A stretch of DNA of 64,000 nt from the NCBI RefSeq assembly GCF_012396125.1, contig NZ_JAAXOX010000005.1, positions 124,001 through 188,000 of the forward strand, in the 5' to 3' direction. The notes under the pieces were generated by a model, which saw nothing but the letters and a program-made list of their open reading frames with translations, made no database searches and had not been told where the DNA came from. Source of the DNA: Cellulomonas denverensis (GTDB taxonomy: Bacteria; Actinomycetota; Actinomycetes; Actinomycetales; Cellulomonadaceae). A program made the position numbers and the translations under genes. This document shows, one piece after another, positions 19,927 through 27,766 of the stretch (position 1 is the stretch's first letter; each line of letters opens with the position of its first letter).

Positions 19927-22059
19927 TCAGAGCTGCAGGTGCCCGGTGCGGACCAGGTACGGGGTGATGCCGCCCAGGTGGGCCGGCCAGCCGGCGCCCA
20001 GGATCATCGCCAGATCCACCTGCTCCGGGCCGTCCACCACCCGGTCGTCCAGCAGCAGCCGGATCTCCTCGCCCAGGGCGTGCAGCACCCGCCCCCGGAC
20101 CGCCGCCTGGTCCAGGTCGCCGGGGTCACCGAACGCCTCCTGGATCCCCGGATCCACCACCCGGGTACCCGCCGGCCCGGGGCGGGAGACCGACCGGCCC
20201 TCCTCGGTGAGCCGGTCCAGGCCGGGGGACAGCCGGTACCGCGGGCCCAGGTCCCGGTGCAGGCTGCCCAGCACGTGACCGGCCACCCCGAGCCCGACCA
20301 GGTCGAGCAGGGCGAACGGGCTCATCGGCAGGCCCAGCGGGTCCAGCGCCCGATCGGCCACCTGCACCGGGGCGCCGTCCTGCACCGCCGCCAGCACCTC
20401 GGACAGCAGCCGCAGCAGCACCCGGTTCACCACGAAGCCGGGGGCATCCGCGGTGCGTACCACCGTCTTGCCGCACCGGCGGGCCAGGTCTGCGGCGGTG
20501 GTGACCGCCACCGGGTCCGCGCCCGCGGTGGCCACCACCTCCACCAGCGGCATCCGGTCCACCGGGTTGAAGAAGTGCAGCCCGACCACCCGCTGCGGAT
20601 GGTCCAGGCCGCTGGCCATCGCGGTCACCGACAGGGCGGAGGTGTTGGTCGCCAGGATCGTGGTCGGCGCGACCACCCGCTCCAGCTCGGCGAAGACCTG
20701 TCGCTTGACCTCCAGCACCTCGGTGACCGCCTCGATCACCAGCTCGGCGTCGGCCAGGTCGGCCAGATCGGTGCCGACGGTCAGCCGGTCGGCCACCGCC
20801 GGGTCGATCCGGCCCTTGGCGGCCAGCGCGCCGACCAGCTCGGTGATCCGGTCCCGGCCGGCCGCGGCGCGTTCCTCGTCGATCTCCCGCAGGGCGACCG
20901 GCACACCCAGCCGCCCGCCGATCAGCACCGCGAGCTGGGCCGCCATCAGCCCGGCACCGACGATGCCGACCCGGCGGATCTCCCGCGGCAGGGCGTCCGG
21001 GGTCCCGGCCGCCCGGGTGGCGCGGCCGATCAGGTCGGAGGCGTAGAGCGCGGCGCGGGCCTGGTCGGAGACCAGCAGCTCGGCCAGCGCGTCGTCCTCG
21101 GCGGCGAAAGCGGTGTCCCGGTCGGTGCTGGAGATCAGCAGGTCCAGCACCCGGGGGTAGGCCGGTGCGGCGCCGTGCAGCCGGGCGTCCAGCGACTCGG
21201 CGGTGGCGGCGATCGTGGCGGGCTCGTCCTCGCCCGGGATGCGCGGGCCGTGATCCCGCTCCGGGGTGCCGGTGTGGCCCAGCGTCCACTCCATCGCCCG
21301 CATGGCGAAGTCCTCGGCCGGCAGCACCGCGTCCACCAGACCGATCGAGGCGGCGGTCTGGGCGTCGGTCAGGCGGCTGAGCGCCGGGCGGGCGATGGCC
21401 AGGTCGACGGCGGCGGCCAGCCCGGTCAGCCGGGGCAGCAGCCACGATCCGCCCCAGCCCGGCACGATGCCGAGCGATGCCTCCGGCAGCCCCAGCGAGC
21501 GCACCCCCTCGGCGACCACCCGGTGATCGCAGTGCAGGGCCAGTTCCAGGCCGCCGCCGATCGCGTGGCCGGTGATCCAGGCCACCGTCGGCACCGGCAG
21601 CTCGCCGAACGGCCGCAGCGCCGCGTGACCGAGTTCGGCCAGGGCGCGGGCGTCGGCGGTGTCCCGCAACCGGCGGGCCACGGTCAGGTCCGCCCCGGCG
21701 ACGAAGCAGCCCGGCCGCCCGGTCACCGCCACGGCCACCAGGTGCCCGGCGCGGTCGGCCAGACCGGTCACCGCGTCGTGCAGTGCCAGCAGGCCGCGCG
21801 GGCCCAGGGTGGTCGGCCGGCGGCCGTCGGGGGAGTCCAGCGTCACCACCGCCACCCGGCTGCCCGGCGTGCTGACCTCCTCGACCGACACCTGGGCCAC
21901 CTGGTGGTCCGGCTCGGCCGGCAGGTCCTCCGGGCAGCCGTGCGGCAGCAGCTGCGCCAACCGGGCGGTGTCGGCGGCGTCCAGCACCGGCGGCGGTCCG
22001 GGTTCCGGGTGCGGGGTGGCGGAGGTGGCCGGGTCGATGGACGTGCGGATGTGGCGCAT
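19927..22059 (-). CDS. Enoyl-CoA hydratase / 3-hydroxyacyl-CoA dehydrogenase fusion (FadB/FadJ-like)
   Basis: 710 residues. Residues 40-300 form a crotonase domain with oxyanion-hole segments (TGRPGCFVAGADLTVARRL; HAIGGGLELALHCDHRVVAEG). Residues 350-540 form the NAD-binding dehydrogenase (VGIVGAGLMAAQLAVLIG; catalytic VVGLHFFNPVDRMPLVEVV). The C-terminal helical dehydrogenase domain follows (DAPGFVVNRVLLRLLSEVLA). It should perform two successive steps of fatty acid beta-oxidation. The crotonase part has Asp and other acids in place of one typical Glu, so hydratase competence should not be taken for granted. It stands alone, without a thiolase gene. ATG start. Confidence 0.88.
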   Translation of the reverse strand: MRHIRTSIDPATSATPHPEPGPPPVLDAADTARLAQLLPHGCPEDLPAEPDHQVAQVSVEEVSTPGSRVAVVTLDSPDGRRPTTLGPRGLLALHDAVTGLADRAGHLVAVAVTGRPGCFVAGADLTVARRLRDTADARALAELGHAALRPFGELPVPTVAWITGHAIGGGLELALHCDHRVVAEGVRSLGLPEASLGIVPGWGGSWLLPRLTGLAAAVDLAIARPALSRLTDAQTAASIGLVDAVLPAEDFAMRAMEWTLGHTGTPERDHGPRIPGEDEPATIAATAESLDARLHGAAPAYPRVLDLLISSTDRDTAFAAEDDALAELLVSDQARAALYASDLIGRATRAAGTPDALPREIRRVGIVGAGLMAAQLAVLIGGRLGVPVALREIDEERAAAGRDRITELVGALAAKGRIDPAVADRLTVGTDLADLADAELVIEAVTEVLEVKRQVFAELERVVAPTTILATNTSALSVTAMASGLDHPQRVVGLHFFNPVDRMPLVEVVATAGADPVAVTTAADLARRCGKTVVRTADAPGFVVNRVLLRLLSEVLAAVQDGAPVQVADRALDPLGLPMSPFALLDLVGLGVAGHVLGSLHRDLGPRYRLSPGLDRLTEEGRSVSRPGPAGTRVVDPGIQEAFGDPGDLDQAAVRGRVLHALGEEIRLLLDDRVVDGPEQVDLAMILGAGWPAHLGGITPYLVRTGHLQL

Positions 22060-22137
22060 GCGGCTCTCAGCCTCCGGGGACGACGGTGTCCGGTCGTCGC
22101 AGACCCTAACCCGCTGGTGAGAGGCTGTCGCGGGGAG

Positions 22138-23415
22138 TCAGTCGATCGCCGCGAACGCGGTGGCCAACGGCGGCGCGATCAGGCCGATCTGCCACTCCCG
22201 TGCCCCACCGGCGCGCAGTCGCTCGGCGAGCGCGTCGGCATCCGCCGGGGCGGGCGGCGACCAGCACACCCGCCGGAGCAGATCCGGTTGCAGCAGGTTC
22301 TCCACCGGCACGTGGTGGGTGGCGGACAGGTCGGCGACCAGCTCCTTGGCGGCGGCCAGCCGGGCGGCGGCGGCCGGGTCGCGGTCCGGCCAGCTGCGCG
22401 GCGGCGGCGGACCGTCCGAGCGCGGCCCGCGGGACGGCGGCAACTGATCCTCGGGCAGCGCCAGCGCCTCGTCGATCGCCCGCTGCCACAGGGCGGCCCG
22501 GCGCCGGGTGCCCTTGCCGGAGAACTGCGGCAGCCCGGTCAGCTGCGGCACGCTGCGCGGCAGGGCCTGCGCGGCGGCCAGGATCGCGGCGTCCGGCAGC
22601 ACCCGGCCGGGGGAGATGTCCCGCTGCCGGGCGTTGTCGTCCCGGGCCTGCCACAGCGAGCGCACCACGGCCAGCCGGCGCGGGTCGCGGATCGCGTGCA
22701 CGCCGGACACCCGGCGCCAGGGGTCGACCCGGGGCGGCGGCACCGGGGCCAGCCGCACCGCCTCGAACTCCTCGGCCGCCCACTGGGCCTTGCCCGCCAC
22801 CGCCAGCCGCTCGGCCAGCACCTCGCGCAGGTCGACCAGCACCTCCACGTCCAGCGCGGCATAGCGCAGCCACTGCTCGGGCAGCGGCCGGGTGGACCAG
22901 TCCACCGCCGAGTGCTCCTTGGCCAGGCCGAGCCCGAGCAGTTCGGCCACCACGGCGGCCAGGCCGACCCGGTCCAGGCCGAGCAGCCGAGCGCCGAGCT
23001 CGGTGTCGAAGATCCGGCTGGGCCGCATGCCCTGCTCGGCCAGCGGGTGCAGGTCCTGGGAGGCGGCGTGGAACACCCACTCCACCCCGACCAGGGCGTC
23101 CGACAGTGCGGACAGGTCGGGCAGCGCCACCGGGTCGATCAGGGCGGTGCCCGCACCCTCACGCCGCAGCTGCACCAGGTAGTTGTGCTGGCCGTAGCGG
23201 TAGCCGGAGGCGCGCTCGGCGTCCACCGCCACCGGCCCGGTGCCGGCGCCGAAGGCGCGAACCACCTCGGCGTAGGCCTCGGGGGTGTCGATCACCGGTG
23301 GCACGCCGTCGGCCGGCTCGGTGAGGGGGACGACCGTGGGGGTCTCGTCGGTCGTGTCGCCCTCCCGGGCGACCGGTGTGTCGTCGGCCGGGGTGCCGGC
23401 CGGAGTCGTCTGCAT
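22138..23415 (-). CDS. Ribonuclease D-like 3'-5' exonuclease with HRDC domain
   Basis: 425 residues. The DEDD exonuclease domain spans about residues 40-220: VAVDAERASG (exo I), VFHAASQDLHPL (exo II) and LRYAALDVEVLVDL (exo III). An HRDC domain follows (RRLAVVRSLWQARDDNARQRDISPGR). The enzyme trims RNA 3' ends, for example in tRNA maturation. The first 40 residues are acidic and low complexity. The start is an ATG six bases downstream of TACGGT, consistent with a leaderless mRNA. It shares direction and neighbourhood with a LuxR-type regulator and DUF3000, a grouping I recall from other actinobacteria. Confidence 0.9.
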   Translation of the reverse strand: MQTTPAGTPADDTPVAREGDTTDETPTVVPLTEPADGVPPVIDTPEAYAEVVRAFGAGTGPVAVDAERASGYRYGQHNYLVQLRREGAGTALIDPVALPDLSALSDALVGVEWVFHAASQDLHPLAEQGMRPSRIFDTELGARLLGLDRVGLAAVVAELLGLGLAKEHSAVDWSTRPLPEQWLRYAALDVEVLVDLREVLAERLAVAGKAQWAAEEFEAVRLAPVPPPRVDPWRRVSGVHAIRDPRRLAVVRSLWQARDDNARQRDISPGRVLPDAAILAAAQALPRSVPQLTGLPQFSGKGTRRRAALWQRAIDEALALPEDQLPPSRGPRSDGPPPPRSWPDRDPAAAARLAAAKELVADLSATHHVPVENLLQPDLLRRVCWSPPAPADADALAERLRAGGAREWQIGLIAPPLATAFAAID

Positions 23416-23421
23416 GGGACA

Positions 23422-23427
23422 ACCGTA
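23422..23427 (-). promoter_or_regulatory. Leaderless-type -10 box of the RNase D gene
   Basis: TACGGT on the minus strand is six bases from the ATG, with no ribosome site. Confidence 0.5.
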
Positions 23428-23469
23428 GGGTGTCTCCCGCGACGGGCCGGTCCGGCGCGCGGTGGGCCG

Positions 23470-24000
23470 CTAGTGGAACAGGCCGGTCCGGATCGAGATC
23501 GCCACCAGCGCGGCACGGTCGCCGGTGCCGAGTTTGCGCGAGATCCGGGCCAGGTGGCTCTTCACGGTCAGGGCGGACAGCCCTAACTCCTCACCGATCG
23601 ACCGGTTGGAGAAGCCGTCGGCGACCAGGCGCAGCACGCTCAGCTCGCGGGAGGTCAACTCCGGTCGGGTGTGCGGGCTGCGGGCTCCACCGGCCGCGGC
23701 GAAGGCAGCACCGGCGGCCGCCGGGTCGGGGGCGTTCGGGTCGGTGGCCACCGCGCCGCGCAGACCACCGCTGAGCAGGGTGACCAGCTCCTGGCGCCCG
23801 GCCCGGCGCGCCAGCAGGATCACCCGGCCGGAGCCGCGACGGCGCAGGTTGCGCACCAGGATCGAGGAGTCGCCCGGCTTGAGCTCGGTGACCACCACGC
23901 ACATCTGGCCCAGACCGCGGCGCTGCGGCGCACCCGTCGGGCGCCTGGTCTGCACGGCTGCCGCGGAACGGCCGCCGGGGTGCATCGGGTCGTAGCTCAC
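23470..24000 (-). CDS. LuxR-type DNA-binding regulator with atypical receiver-like domain
   Basis: About 176 residues from the GTG at 24000, which has GGGGGAA upstream; the frame continues 16 codons further. The C-terminal helix-turn-helix is clear: ELTSRELSVLRLVADGFSNR followed by IGEELGLSALTVKSHLARISRKLG. The N-terminal half resembles a degenerate receiver (MCVVVTELKPGDSSILVRNLRRRGSGRVILLARRAGRQELVTLL cut short), lacking an obvious phospho-acceptor Asp in the normal position. It therefore may not be controlled by phosphorylation. A long dyad at 24040-24087 just upstream is a candidate operator. Confidence 0.8.
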   Translation of the reverse strand: MSYDPMHPGGRSAAAVQTRRPTGAPQRRGLGQMCVVVTELKPGDSSILVRNLRRRGSGRVILLARRAGRQELVTLLSGGLRGAVATDPNAPDPAAAGAAFAAAGGARSPHTRPELTSRELSVLRLVADGFSNRSIGEELGLSALTVKSHLARISRKLGTGDRAALVAISIRTGLFH

Positions 24001-24039
24001 TGGACTTCCCCCTGATGATCGGTTGCCGGTCCTATCGGC

Positions 24040-24087
24040 GGATTTCACCCGGGACTTGAGGTGTTCGACCCGGTCCGGGTGAAATCC
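24040..24087. promoter_or_regulatory. Long dyad upstream of the LuxR-type regulator gene
   Basis: Perfect 13-bp arms GGATTTCACCCGG and CCGGGTGAAATCC are separated by 22 bases. A minus-strand TAGGAC near 24029-24034 could be the regulator's -10, which would put the dyad upstream of the promoter as an operator. Alternatively it is a terminator for the upstream gene ending at 24092. Confidence 0.45.
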
Positions 24088-24091
24088 CAGG

Positions 24092-24481
24092 TCATCGGTC
24101 CAGGGATCGGCCGGGAGGGAACAGCCCCGCGAGGGCGTCCGGATCGGCGCCGGCGGGCAGCGGGACCACCCCCGGGCCCCCGGAGCCGAAGGCGACGATC
24201 TGCGCGGCGGCCGGCATCAGCGCGCGGAGCCAGCACGCGGTGGCCAGGTTCTGCGCCCGGGTGCCGTCCAGGGTGAGGAAGTCGAAACCGCCCATCACCA
24301 CGATCTGGAACCAGGGCTCCGCGCAGTCGACGGACAACCGGAGGTCCACGTCGGTCATCCGGGCCCGCGCGACACTGACCCCCGTGCCCCACCGGCGGTC
24401 CGCCGCGTCGAGCAACGTGGCCCGGTCCAGCGGCAGCGGCGACCGGAAGTCAGCGCAGCCGAGGTTCCACTCCTTGAACAT
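24092..24481 (-). CDS. Hypothetical protein
   Basis: 129 residues from an ATG with an AAAGGGAG ribosome site four bases upstream. Not recognised. The sequence is a mixed alpha/beta type with no membrane segment or signal peptide; features are LSVDCAEPWFQIVVMGGFDF in the middle and a Gly/Pro-rich tail. The start lies 32 bases inside the 3' end of the preceding gene, so translation of the two must be linked and they are likely partner proteins. Confidence 0.7.
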   Translation of the reverse strand: MFKEWNLGCADFRSPLPLDRATLLDAADRRWGTGVSVARARMTDVDLRLSVDCAEPWFQIVVMGGFDFLTLDGTRAQNLATACWLRALMPAAAQIVAFGSGGPGVVPLPAGADPDALAGLFPPGRSLDR

Positions 24482-24863
24482 AGGACTCCCTTTCCGCCCG
24501 CACGCACACCCGCAGGTCGGCCGCAGGCCCCGCGATCGCCCGGGCCCGGGCCAGCAGCACCGCACCGGCCTCGGCGCTCGGGGCCGGGATGGTCAGCCGG
24601 CGGATCGGGTTGCCCGGGTCCTCGATCACCGCCAGGTAGCGCCGCAGCTTCTCGTCGAAGGCGCGCAGTTGGCGCTCGACCAGTTCGGGGGCGGCGCCGG
24701 CCCGCGGGACGACCTGCTCGGGCACCGCACCGGCGGTGACCTCCATCGTGCCGACCCCGTCCGGGTCGAGCCGCACGTGATCCGCCCAGACCCGGTACTC
24801 ACCGGCCCGGAGCAGGAACTCGTTGGCGGGTGGGCCGGACGGCTCCGGTGCGGGGGCGCTCAC
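24450..24863 (-). CDS. Hypothetical protein
   Basis: About 137 residues from a GTG at 24863; a GTG at 24878 is equally possible and neither has a strong ribosome site. Not recognised. The core reads LLRAGEYRVWADHVRLDP, then a helical AAPELVERQLRAFDEKLRRY, then IPAPSAEAGAVLLARARAIAGPAADLRVCV. There are no signal peptide or membrane segments. The longer open frame to 25277 runs antisense through the Cys-rich gene and is rejected. The gene overlaps its downstream partner by 32 bases. Confidence 0.6.
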   Translation of the reverse strand: MSAPAPEPSGPPANEFLLRAGEYRVWADHVRLDPDGVGTMEVTAGAVPEQVVPRAGAAPELVERQLRAFDEKLRRYLAVIEDPGNPIRRLTIPAPSAEAGAVLLARARAIAGPAADLRVCVRAERESYVQGVEPRLR

Positions 24864-25053
24864 CGGCCCAGGGTCCACCCCGGCCGCGGCCGCCAGGTGT
24901 CCCCGGGGGCGTTCCGGGCGGAGATTGAGTGGCGCGGACCGGTGGCCTGGTGGTCGGCGGGTGTGCGGATGCGCCGGGGCGCGGTGGCTCCTACGGTGGC
25001 GATACCGCTCCAGTCCCGGGCGAGGACCAGCACGACCCGACTGGAGAAGAACC

Positions 25054-25452
25054 GTGCGTACCACCGACATGCTCCGCGCCCACCCGATCACCGACCCGGA
25101 CGCCGACCGGCTGGCCGCCGCGATCGACGCCCTGGCCGCCTGCGTCCAGGCGTGTACCAGCTGCGCCGACGCCTGCCTGTCCGAGGAGTCGGTGGCCGAG
25201 CTGCGGACCTGCATCCGGACCGACCTGGACTGTGCAGACATCTGTGCCGCCACCGCCCGGATCCTGTCCCGGTCCACCGGCGGCAGCGCCGTGCCGTCCC
25301 GGGATCAGATCGCGGCCTGTGTCGCGGCCTGCCGCGCCTGCGCCGAGGAGTGCGAGCGGCACGCGCAGATGCACGAGCACTGCCGGGTCTGCGCCGAGGC
25401 GTGCCGGGCGTGCGAGCAGGCCTGCGAGCAGCTGCTGACCGCGATCAGCTGA
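25054..25452 (+). CDS. Cys-rich four-helix-bundle protein, copper-storage-like (DUF326 type)
   Basis: 132 residues with 16 cysteines in repeated CxxxC and CxxC spacings along predicted helices: CVQACTSCADAC, CIRTDLDCADIC, CVAACRACAEEC and CRVCAEACRACEQAC. There are also several His in HAQMHEH. This is the pattern of cytosolic Csp-type copper storage proteins, which bind many Cu(I) ions inside a four-helix bundle; the assignment is by family knowledge. No signal peptide is present. The GTG at 25054 has GGAG seven bases upstream; Met at 25069 is an alternative. No CsoR, CopA or CopZ gene is adjacent. Confidence 0.85.
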   Translation: MRTTDMLRAHPITDPDADRLAAAIDALAACVQACTSCADACLSEESVAELRTCIRTDLDCADICAATARILSRSTGGSAVPSRDQIAACVAACRACAEECERHAQMHEHCRVCAEACRACEQACEQLLTAIS

Positions 25453-25495
25453 GGACGGTCCGGCCGCGTCGTCGCGTCGCTGCGTCAGTGCGGTG

Positions 25496-25542
25496 CTCCC
25501 GCGGTGAGTGCGGGAGCGCGGCTGCCGAACTCACCGCGGGAG
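25496..25542. terminator. Perfect hairpin between convergent genes
   Basis: 14-bp arms CTCCCGCGGTGAGT and ACTCACCGCGGGAG with a 19-nt loop lie between the Cys-rich gene and the DUF3000 gene, so it can act on both strands. The 70 bp after it hold imperfect GGACTCG/GGGCTCGG repeats of about 10-20 bp. Confidence 0.6.
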
Positions 25543-25624
25543 TGACGAAGTCGGGCTCGGCGCGGGCTCGGGGTCGGAGCGGACTCGCGCTGGGGGCGGA
25601 CTCGGGTTCGGGCCGGACTCAGGC

Positions 25625-26206
25625 TCAGTGCCGGGGGCCGAGCGCGACCACGCCCTCCGGCAGCGGGGGGAGGCCGGCCACGGTGCACAGCAGGTCGCCC
25701 CAGGCGCGCAGGTGCGGGGCCAGGTCGTCGTCGGCGGCGGTCCAGGAGGCCCGCATCTCCAGCTCGCACAGCTCGGGGCGCTCGTCCAGGGCGCCGAAGC
25801 TCTGGGACAGCACCCGGGTGACCGTGCCACCGGCGGCGCGGATGTCGACGTCGGCCTCCGCCAGCGCCTCGGACAGCCAGCTCCAGGCCACCTCGGCCAG
25901 CAGCGGGTCCTGGCCGACCTCGGGTTCGAGCACCGCGCGGACCAGGGTGACCAGCCGGAACGAGCCGTCCCAGGCGTCCTGCCCGGCCGGGTCGTGCAGG
26001 ATGACGAACCGGCCGGAGGCGAGTTCCTCGGCGTCCGGGTCACGGCGGGCGGTGCGGACCTCGGCGTTCAGCGCGGCGGTGTAGGGGGCGATCCGGGCCG
26101 GGCCGGGCACCTCCTCCAGGCTCACCTCGGGCCGCAGCGTGACCCCGCGCAGCGAGCGCAGCGCACGGATGAACTCCGGCGGGGCGGTGCGGGGACCGGT
26201 GGACAT
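25625..26206 (-). CDS. DUF3000 family protein
   Basis: 193 residues covering the whole actinobacterial DUF3000 family: LRPEVSLEEVPGPARIAPY, GRFVILHDPAGQDAWDGSFRL, DPLLAEVAWSWLSEAL, ASWTAADDDLAPHLRAWGDL and the end LPPLPEGVVALG. The function is unknown. In other actinobacteria it is commonly found near an RNase D/HRDC gene, as here (2.2 kb apart), which hints at RNA metabolism by association only. The ATG lies six bases after TAGCCT, so the mRNA is likely leaderless. Confidence 0.9.
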   Translation of the reverse strand: MSTGPRTAPPEFIRALRSLRGVTLRPEVSLEEVPGPARIAPYTAALNAEVRTARRDPDAEELASGRFVILHDPAGQDAWDGSFRLVTLVRAVLEPEVGQDPLLAEVAWSWLSEALAEADVDIRAAGGTVTRVLSQSFGALDERPELCELEMRASWTAADDDLAPHLRAWGDLLCTVAGLPPLPEGVVALGPRH

Positions 26207-26212
26207 GGCAGG

Positions 26213-26218
26213 AGGCTA
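26213..26218 (-). promoter_or_regulatory. Leaderless-type -10 box of the DUF3000 gene
   Basis: TAGCCT on the minus strand is six bases from the ATG. Confidence 0.5.
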
Positions 26219-26332
26219 GGGGCGGGCCCACCCGGGGCGGGGCAGGCGCGCCGGGGACCGAGCAGGGGGCGCGGCCGGGCGACTAGGGTGATCTGGCACG
26301 ACAGCCGCCCGTTTCCCGAAGGAGCATCCCCG

Positions 26333-27766
26333 ATGTCCGCTGCACAGATCGGCGTCACCGGCCTGGCCGTGATGGGCCGCAACCTGGCCCGCAACCTGGC
26401 GCGTCACGGCTACACCGTCGCGGTGCACAACCGTTCGTACGCCAAGACCGAGTCGCTGATCGCCGACCACGGCGACGAGGGCACCTTTGTGCCGTCGGAG
26501 TCGGTCGAGGACTTCGTGGCGAGCCTGGAGCGGCCGCGCAAGGTGATCGTGATGGTCAAGGCCGGGGCGGCCACCGATGCGGTGATCGACGAGCTGGTGC
26601 CGCTGCTGGACGCCGGCGACATCGTGATCGACGCGGGCAACGCGCACTTCCCGGACACCATCCGGCGCGAGGCCGCGCTGAAGGAGCACGGGCTGCACTT
26701 TGTCGGCTCGGGGGTGTCCGGCGGCGAGGAGGGGGCGCTGCTCGGCCCGTCGATCATGCCCGGCGGTTCCCGGGAGTCCTACGCCGTGCTCGGCCCGATC
26801 CTGGAGGACATCGCGGCGAAGGTCGACGGCGTGCCCTGCTGCACCTACGTGGGTCCGGACGGGGCCGGGCACTTCGTCAAGATGGTGCACAACGGCATCG
26901 AGTACGCGGACATGCAGCTGATCGCCGAGGCCTACGACCTGCTCAAGCAGGGGCTGGGCGCCTCCGCGGCCGAGATCGCCGAGATCTTCAAGTCCTGGAA
27001 CGAGGGGGACCTGGAGTCCTTCCTGATCGAGATCACCGCCGAGGTGCTGGCGCACGTGGACGCCGAGACCGGCGCGGCGTTCGTCGACATCGTGCTGGAC
27101 CAGGCCGAGCAGAAGGGCACCGGCCGCTGGACGGTGCAGAACGGGCTGGACCTGGGGGTGCCGATCACCGGCATCGCGGAGGCCACCTTCGCCCGGGCGC
27201 TGTCCGGCTCGGTGCCGCAGCGCACCGCCGCGGTCTCCACCCTGCCCGCGCTGGCCGAGGACTTCCGGATCACCGACCGGGACACCTTCATCGAGGACGT
27301 CCGCCTGGCGCTGTACGCCTCCAAGGTGGTCGCCTACTCGCAGGGCTTCGACCAGATCGCCGCGGCCTCCGCCGAGCACGGCTGGGACATCGACCGGGGC
27401 GCGATGGCCCGGATCTGGCGCGGCGGCTGCATCATCCGCGCCCGGTTCCTGAACCGGATCACCGAGGCCTACCAGCGCGACGCCGACCTGCCGCTGCTGC
27501 TGGCGGACGAGTACTTCACCGGCGCCGTGGCGAACGGTGTCCCGGCCTGGCGCCGGGTGGTGGCCCAGGCCGCGCTGGCCGGGGTGCCGACCCCGGCGTT
27601 CAGCTCCTCGCTGGCCTACTACGACGGCGTGCGGGCCGAGCGGCTGCCGGCGGCGCTGATCCAGGCGCAGCGGGACTTCTTCGGCGCGCACACCTACCGG
27701 CGCACCGACAAGCAGGGCACCTTCCACACCGAGTGGTCCGGCGACCGCAGCGAGCAGCCGGCGTGA
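26333..27766 (+). CDS. gnd: 6-phosphogluconate dehydrogenase, decarboxylating
   Basis: 477 residues, the usual length of the long-form enzyme. It oxidises and decarboxylates 6-phosphogluconate to ribulose 5-phosphate in the pentose phosphate pathway. The dinucleotide site is VTGLAVMGRNLARNLARHG with VHNRS after the second strand, suggesting NADP. The substrate and catalytic motif is GSGVSGGEEGALLGPSIMPG, with the catalytic Lys in GHFVKMVHNGIEYADMQ. The C-terminal helical tail ends in FGAHTYRRTDKQGTFHTEW. ATG with AGGAG upstream; TAGGGT near 26285 is a candidate -10. Its stop overlaps the next gene's start (GTGA). Confidence 0.96.
   Translation: MSAAQIGVTGLAVMGRNLARNLARHGYTVAVHNRSYAKTESLIADHGDEGTFVPSESVEDFVASLERPRKVIVMVKAGAATDAVIDELVPLLDAGDIVIDAGNAHFPDTIRREAALKEHGLHFVGSGVSGGEEGALLGPSIMPGGSRESYAVLGPILEDIAAKVDGVPCCTYVGPDGAGHFVKMVHNGIEYADMQLIAEAYDLLKQGLGASAAEIAEIFKSWNEGDLESFLIEITAEVLAHVDAETGAAFVDIVLDQAEQKGTGRWTVQNGLDLGVPITGIAEATFARALSGSVPQRTAAVSTLPALAEDFRITDRDTFIEDVRLALYASKVVAYSQGFDQIAAASAEHGWDIDRGAMARIWRGGCIIRARFLNRITEAYQRDADLPLLLADEYFTGAVANGVPAWRRVVAQAALAGVPTPAFSSSLAYYDGVRAERLPAALIQAQRDFFGAHTYRRTDKQGTFHTEWSGDRSEQPA

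Noticed and set aside
19939-23586. 1215-codon open frame antisense to the beta-oxidation and RNase D genes.
   Set aside because: Composition of a shadow frame; both minus-strand genes have complete domains.
24864-25277. N-terminal extension of the hypothetical gene ending at 24450.
   Set aside because: It runs antisense through the Cys-rich gene and has Ser/Arg-rich shadow composition.
25508-26332. In-frame upstream extension of gnd.
   Set aside because: Antisense to DUF3000; the 6-phosphogluconate dehydrogenase N-terminus begins at 26333 with a ribosome site.
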